44,348 bases of DNA from an archaeon (lineage in GTDB: Archaea > Thermoplasmatota > Thermoplasmata > WALJ01). The position numbers were made by a program, and so were the translations under genes. Of this stretch, positions 40,586-44,348 are shown piece after piece (positions within the stretch are counted from its first letter, which is position 1; each line of letters starts with the position of its first letter). The notes beneath the pieces are model-generated. The model worked only from the letters and a program-made list of their open reading frames with translations, searched no databases and was not told where the DNA came from. The DNA is taken from the NCBI GenBank assembly GCA_024278375.1, contig JAJRTH010000028.1, forward strand, positions 1 to 44,348, given 5' to 3'.

Positions 40586-41827
40586 ATGGCCGATAGCGCA
40601 GGAAAAAAGGATGTCGCCCTCGCAAAATATGAATTCAAAAAAGCCCTGGAGGACCTAGAGAAGTACAGCGGCAGGGCTACAGAGCTCATATCCCTCTATG
40701 TTCCTCCGAACAAACAGATTTCCGATGTGGTGGCATATCTGAGGGACGAATATTCGCAGAGCTCCAACATAAAATCCAAGAGCACCATGAAGAACGTGAC
40801 ATCGGCCATCGAGTCCATAATGAGCAGGCTTAAAGCGTTTAAGAAGCCTCCGGAGAACGGCATGGTGTTTTTTGTGGGCCATGTGGCGAAAGGTGCGGAC
40901 CAGACCGAGATGATCGCCAAGATACTGGAGCCTCCGGAACCCATAACGACCTTTCTTTACCGCTGTGATTCGAAGTTCTATCTGGAACCTCTAAAGGACA
41001 TGATCACCGACAAAAGTTCCTATGGTCTCATAGTCATAGACCGGAGCGAAGCGACCATCGGGCTCCTCAAAGGCAAGAGGGTGAATGTGATAAAGCACAT
41101 AGAATCAAGGGTCCCCAGCAAACACCATCAGGGCGGACAGTCTTCCGTCAGATTCGAGAGACTTATAGAGATTGCAGCCCACGAATACTTCACGAAGGTG
41201 GGGCAGATAGCATCCGATGCGTTTCTGGCGGAACCCGAGCTCGAGGGAGTTCTCGTGGGCGGCCCTGGCTCTACAAAGGAATTCTTCGTGAAAAAAGATT
41301 ATCTGCACCACGAGATAAAGAAGAAGATAATAGATGTCTTTGACACGGGATACACCAACGAATACGGCCTCAGGGAACTGGTGGAAAAGGCGCAGGATGT
41401 TCTAGCGAGTCTCGATGTCATAAAGGAAAAGAGAGCCGTGCAGCGCCTGATGAGGGAGATAAAGAAACCGGACGGAGGGCTCGCCGTCTACGGAGAGATG
41501 GATGTGATAAAGGCCCTTGCTCTCGGTGCTGTGGACACTCTCCTCATCTCGGAGGGGTTGAAAAGGTACTGGGTCAGGTTCAGATGCGGTTCCTGCGGTT
41601 ACGAAGGAGAAAAGGGTGCGGGAGATGACGAGAAATTGAAATGTCCGAAATGCAGGTCCGAAGACATTGGAATCGTCGAAAAGAAGGATGCCGTGGAATA
41701 TTTCTACGAGCTTGCCGAGGCAATGGGGACCAAAGTGATGCTGGTCTCCAAGGAATCGGAGGAAGGCTCTCTTCTTCACAGGGCATTCGGCGGCATTGCT
41801 GGAATACTCAGGTTCAGAGTGAATTGA
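40586..41827 (+). CDS. prf1: Peptide chain release factor aRF1
   Basis: 413 residues from ATG 40586; the track's 40535 start is upstream of a CATAAATA box that lies ~26 nt before this ATG. Domain 1 holds NIKS (SSNIKSKST) and the YxCxxxF stop-recognition motif (YRCDSKF); domain 2 has GGQ (HHQGGQSSVRFERL), which triggers peptide release. The C-terminal domain has a zinc-ribbon insert (CGSCGYEGEK...CPKC). All hallmark motifs are standard for recognising UAA, UAG and UGA, which bears on the in-frame TAA codons elsewhere in this window. Confidence 0.97.
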   Translation: MADSAGKKDVALAKYEFKKALEDLEKYSGRATELISLYVPPNKQISDVVAYLRDEYSQSSNIKSKSTMKNVTSAIESIMSRLKAFKKPPENGMVFFVGHVAKGADQTEMIAKILEPPEPITTFLYRCDSKFYLEPLKDMITDKSSYGLIVIDRSEATIGLLKGKRVNVIKHIESRVPSKHHQGGQSSVRFERLIEIAAHEYFTKVGQIASDAFLAEPELEGVLVGGPGSTKEFFVKKDYLHHEIKKKIIDVFDTGYTNEYGLRELVEKAQDVLASLDVIKEKRAVQRLMREIKKPDGGLAVYGEMDVIKALALGAVDTLLISEGLKRYWVRFRCGSCGYEGEKGAGDDEKLKCPKCRSEDIGIVEKKDAVEYFYELAEAMGTKVMLVSKESEEGSLLHRAFGGIAGILRFRVN

Positions 41828-41948
41828 TGTTTTGAACCACTACCCTCTTCCGACAATATTAAATACTCATTTCCTTATATTCCATCGGTGAGTTCACGGC
41901 AAAAAACATTATCGCTGGGTTTAGAAGCTTCCTCTGGAATATAAAATT

Positions 41949-42089
41949 ATGGCGGTTATCTATGTTTATCCAAATCATACGGAAATATCCGAATGGGGCA
42001 TTACCGCAAATCCGTATTTCTTTACAGAGCTTTATAACCGTGAAACCGGCATGGGAATGGCTGGTACAGGATTTGACACCATGAGGTAA
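41949..42089 (+). CDS. 46-residue open frame, possible gene remnant (not in ORF track)
   Basis: Reads MAVIYVYPNHTEISEWGITA then NPYFFTELYNRETGMG, with amino-acid use typical of coding sequence and open for eight further codons upstream (KLPLEYKI). No ribosome-binding site is seen; its end holds GAGGTAATAA, the ribosome-binding site of the next gene. It resembles the tail of a secreted protein, perhaps a fragment left by rearrangement. Confidence 0.35.
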   Translation: MAVIYVYPNHTEISEWGITANPYFFTELYNRETGMGMAGTGFDTMR

Positions 42090-42093
42090 TAAA

Positions 42094-42843
42094 ATGGAAG
42101 AAAAATATAAGATAGGCACAGAAATACTATCTTGCATGATTCTATACACCATATATGCCTATCTATTTCTAATATTTCCGTGTTGCTATGCTCCTGGAGC
42201 TTATCTGTTTCTTGAAGTCGTGTTTTTTCTTTTGTTCGGATTGGGCACAATCTATCAATACAAAATTACAAAATTTTATATAAAATACAAAACTTCAGAG
42301 AAATTGGATGGTTGGTGGTACATAGTCCTATACTTGGTGCTCCTAAGCATACCCACACTCATTCTCTTAAGAGATGTGATGTGGTCGGGGTATCCAGTCC
42401 GTTTTTTGGATGGTACTGACCGTATACTTGCAGTAATACCGTTTTTTCTGGGGATTGCATGGGCCTCTTTAAAAAACAAATTCTATGTAATATGTGCCCT
42501 GTTTTCGCTGTTGGGTTATGTTATTTCGTTTCCTGCACTTATAATTATTTTTTTCGGCATGTTCTATGAATATTCCCTATTCCAGATTTTATACAAAAAA
42601 TTGTACATAGCCAAATATCAGAGTATTAGAGTTATATTTTTAATGAGCTTAATTTTTTTAGTCCCAATATTTATGTGGAACAGTCTATCTCTCAAATACT
42701 ATTTTCTTTCTCATTTCCCAGAATTTCTTCGATGGTATCTCTCAGTGACGCTCCTTCCTTTTCTCATTGCTCTCGGGACATTTCTTTTCAATCTTCATCT
42801 GAGAAGCAGACAGTTTAAAGATTCCCGAGAAGGGGTGAAATAG
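42094..42843 (+). CDS. Multi-helix membrane protein, unknown function
   Basis: 249 residues with about seven membrane helices (ILYTIYAYLFLIFPCCYAPG, YLFLEVVFFLLFGLGTIYQY, WYIVLYLVLLSIPTLILL, ILAVIPFFLGIAWASL, VICALFSLLGYVISFPALIIIFFGMF, IFLMSLIFLVPIFMW, LSVTLLPFLIALGTFLF). GAGGTAATAAA precedes the ATG. Strongly AT-rich, unlike aRF1 and GAPDH on either side. No family recognised. Confidence 0.65.
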   Translation: MEEKYKIGTEILSCMILYTIYAYLFLIFPCCYAPGAYLFLEVVFFLLFGLGTIYQYKITKFYIKYKTSEKLDGWWYIVLYLVLLSIPTLILLRDVMWSGYPVRFLDGTDRILAVIPFFLGIAWASLKNKFYVICALFSLLGYVISFPALIIIFFGMFYEYSLFQILYKKLYIAKYQSIRVIFLMSLIFLVPIFMWNSLSLKYYFLSHFPEFLRWYLSVTLLPFLIALGTFLFNLHLRSRQFKDSREGVK

Positions 42844-43059
42844 ATGCGAAAAACGGTGGATGAGAAAGTATGGGATTCGGATTCCGACTATGTAGCGGAT
42901 TACTGGGAACTATACAATTACTACAAGGACCCAACCAAGGCAGATTCCGATAATGACGGAGCACCCGACTGGTTCGAGATATCTTACATGGGATACAACA
43001 CAGATACAGATGGAGATGACTTTGTGGTAGAGAGAATGAAAACAGAAGGATTGAGTTAA
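42844..43059 (+). CDS. Small calcium-binding (thrombospondin type 3-like) repeat protein
   Basis: 71 residues with DSDSDYVADYWELYNYYKDP, then KADSDNDGAPDWFE and NTDTDGDDFVVERMK, three Asp-rich loops of the thrombospondin-3/OmpA-like calcium-binding type. It starts directly after the TAG of the membrane protein gene. It has no signal peptide of its own, so it is either a fragment of a larger surface protein like that at 2-880 or is anchored by its neighbour. Its stop overlaps the convergent GAPDH stop (shared TTAA). Confidence 0.6.
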   Translation: MRKTVDEKVWDSDSDYVADYWELYNYYKDPTKADSDNDGAPDWFEISYMGYNTDTDGDDFVVERMKTEGLS

Positions 43060-44063
43060 AGGGATTTCCTCATTCCGAGGGCCTTGTCCGTTTTCGCCAT
43101 GCTCTCCTCCTTTGGCATGAGCTCCATCATGGACCTTATGGCATCTATGTTCTCCGGTATCACATCGCTCTCCTGGTGTATCGCCTGATAATAGTAAAGA
43201 GTGTCGCCGACAACATGGACTCCGTCCTTCCACACGGCGATCTCATAGAGGTCACTGTATGGCCTGCCGAATCCTCTCGCCATCTCCATTATCTGGGCTG
43301 TAGATTTTATGCCGTTGGCAGAGCTTATTAGTAGAATCCTCGGATAATTTGACCATATGTCCAGAACTTCGTCCTCGCTCACCTCTTTCTTGAGCTTGAC
43401 TACAACGGAATGCATGTGCATTATCGTCGTGGGAACTTTTACAGCGGTCGTCTGGATATTCAGATACGGCATGACGCTCTGAACGTCAGGTCCGTGGTGA
43501 CTGGGAACCTTCAAGACCGGTTCTATTGCATTTATGGGACCTTTCTTCGAATCCCCCGGATCGGCAGCTCTTCTGACCATCACCGCCAAGACGTTCTCTA
43601 TTCCGACCTTCTCATGCAGGGGATAAAGAGTCCTTATCAGCCCTGTTGTATTGCAAGAAACAACTCTGACACGATCCTTACCCCATGCCTCCTCATAGTT
43701 CGCAATTGAACTGAACGATGTTCCGGCTATCTCGTGCTTTTCTCCGCCCTGCCATATGGCCTTTATGCCGAACTTGTCGTACATGTCGAGATACGGGCTC
43801 TTGGATGTGGCATCCACCACGAGATCCGCTCTTTCGAGCATCTCCTCTACCGTCCCTTCTACTTTTATGCCGGCGCTCTCCAGTCCGTGGATGCTCTCGG
43901 CAGGAGCATAGAACGGATATCCCTTTTCCATGGCCATGAAGGCCTCGAAGGTCGGCGACCTCTTGGCGACCCCTATGACCTCCATATCGTCCTGCATGGA
44001 GACTGCGTCCGCAACCCTTTTTCCTATGGTTCCGTAACCGTTTATAGCCACTTTCACCTTCAT
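43056..44063 (-). CDS. gap: Archaeal (type II) glyceraldehyde-3-phosphate dehydrogenase
   Basis: 335 residues. The N-terminal Rossmann fold starts VAINGYGTIGKRVADAV; the catalytic Cys lies in VVSCNTTGLIRTL; the catalytic domain has VRRAADPGDSKKGPINAI and MHMHSVVVKLKK. This is the archaeal NAD(P)-dependent phosphorylating enzyme, and with PPDK it points to an Embden-Meyerhof-type or gluconeogenic route. A CCTTTAAATCC box lies 28 nt upstream of ATG 44063. Confidence 0.96.
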   Translation of the reverse strand: MKVKVAINGYGTIGKRVADAVSMQDDMEVIGVAKRSPTFEAFMAMEKGYPFYAPAESIHGLESAGIKVEGTVEEMLERADLVVDATSKSPYLDMYDKFGIKAIWQGGEKHEIAGTSFSSIANYEEAWGKDRVRVVSCNTTGLIRTLYPLHEKVGIENVLAVMVRRAADPGDSKKGPINAIEPVLKVPSHHGPDVQSVMPYLNIQTTAVKVPTTIMHMHSVVVKLKKEVSEDEVLDIWSNYPRILLISSANGIKSTAQIMEMARGFGRPYSDLYEIAVWKDGVHVVGDTLYYYQAIHQESDVIPENIDAIRSMMELMPKEESMAKTDKALGMRKSL

Positions 44064-44129
44064 GTTATCGGAGGGGAATCGGAGAGGGATTTAAAGGATT
44101 TGCCGTATTGTGGGCATGAGACTGCCAAG

Positions 44130-44348
44130 TTAAGAAATCCAGAAATTGTAGAACAGCATGAATGATTTCAGCCATGATTCCACCGTCCTTATTCTGGCAT
44201 TTTCAGGGAATATGTTCCGGAATCTTTTGGTTCCGGATTTCAATACGCTGAACCATCCCCCTCGATAGGACCTCTCGCCAAAAGTCCTGTGAATCCACTG
44301 GAAACCGAACCTTTCCAGAGCCCATGGATACCATGGGCCTCTGTCCAC
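44130..44348 (-). mobile_element. 3' end of an IS transposase (IS6/IS240-like DDE), cut by window edge
   Basis: The C-terminal 72 residues visible here read DRGPWYPWALERFGFQWIHR, TFGERSYRGGWFSVLKSGTK and ARIRTVESWLKSFMLFYNFW. This matches the catalytic-domain end of archaeal IS6-type transposases, where D of DRGPWYPWAL is the second catalytic Asp. The catalytic Glu expected in ERxxVERWF falls at RSYRGGWFS, where it is absent, so this copy may be inactive. In an adjacent frame IEG is readable there, suggesting small indels. The 5' part lies outside the window; terminal repeats not identified. Confidence 0.7.

Overview
The window is a piece of a euryarchaeal chromosome. The evidence is aRF1 with NIKS and GGQ motifs, the alpha-type nascent polypeptide-associated complex protein, archaeal uS15 beside a RecJ-like DHH nuclease, a phosphorylating archaeal-type GAPDH, RqcH/NEMF, an AMMECR1 protein, an archaeal methylthiotransferase, many leaderless genes with a TATA box about 25 nt upstream, and a tRNA-Trp gene whose intron looks like a box C/D guide RNA. 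A Thermoplasmatota-like relative is my guess from overall impression only; no marker in the window settles it.

Layout. 1-4.1 kb: AT-rich surface-protein island, with a calcium-binding-type secreted protein (5' end outside the window) and two tandem FG-GAP membrane-anchored proteins separated by a truncated repeat copy. 4.2-12.4 kb: housekeeping block with a prepilin-type peptidase, NreA (frameshifted), a metallophosphoesterase, tRNA-Gln, AlaX, the SAM decarboxylase/spermidine synthase pair (the synthase carries an in-frame TAA; the decarboxylase has a structured 5' leader), AMMECR1, a GAN/RecJ-like nuclease, uS15 and intron-containing tRNA-Trp.

12.39-24.11 kb: an 11.7-kb integrated element bounded by a 17-bp direct repeat whose left copy is the 3' end of tRNA-Trp. 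It has a tyrosine integrase, a long minus-strand operon of overlapping small genes (zinc ribbons, winged-helix-like and AbrB-like proteins), a divergent plus-strand pair (winged-helix regulator, bPH2/SHOCT membrane protein), a P-loop ATPase at the end of an operon of signal-peptide and membrane proteins, and a DNA-binding-type protein behind tandem repeats. The layout fits a provirus of a membrane-enveloped archaeal virus or a related plasmid; I cannot assign a family. Several palindromes sharing GTCTC/GAGAC arms look like one operator family.

24.2-35.7 kb: a GT39-like membrane glycosyltransferase, a 1010-residue coiled-coil protein co-oriented with a zinc-ribbon/coiled-coil partner, NAC overlapping the two-subunit fumarase, PPDK, an NrnA-like DHH phosphoesterase with a zinc ribbon, and tRNA-Val. 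35.7-37.0 kb: a tRNA-like remnant, hairpins and an AT-rich membrane-protein operon. 37.2-44.35 kb: methylthiotransferase, RqcH (in-frame TAA), aRF1, an AT-rich accessory pair, GAPDH, and the 3' end of an IS transposase cut by the window edge.

A recurring oddity is that several otherwise intact genes carry one lesion: in-frame TAA in speE, rqcH and one element gene, and a one-base frameshift in nreA. TAA is also the ordinary stop of uS15, FumA, PPDK, GAPDH and others here, so wholesale reassignment is unlikely; real decay, sequence error or context-dependent readthrough remain open.
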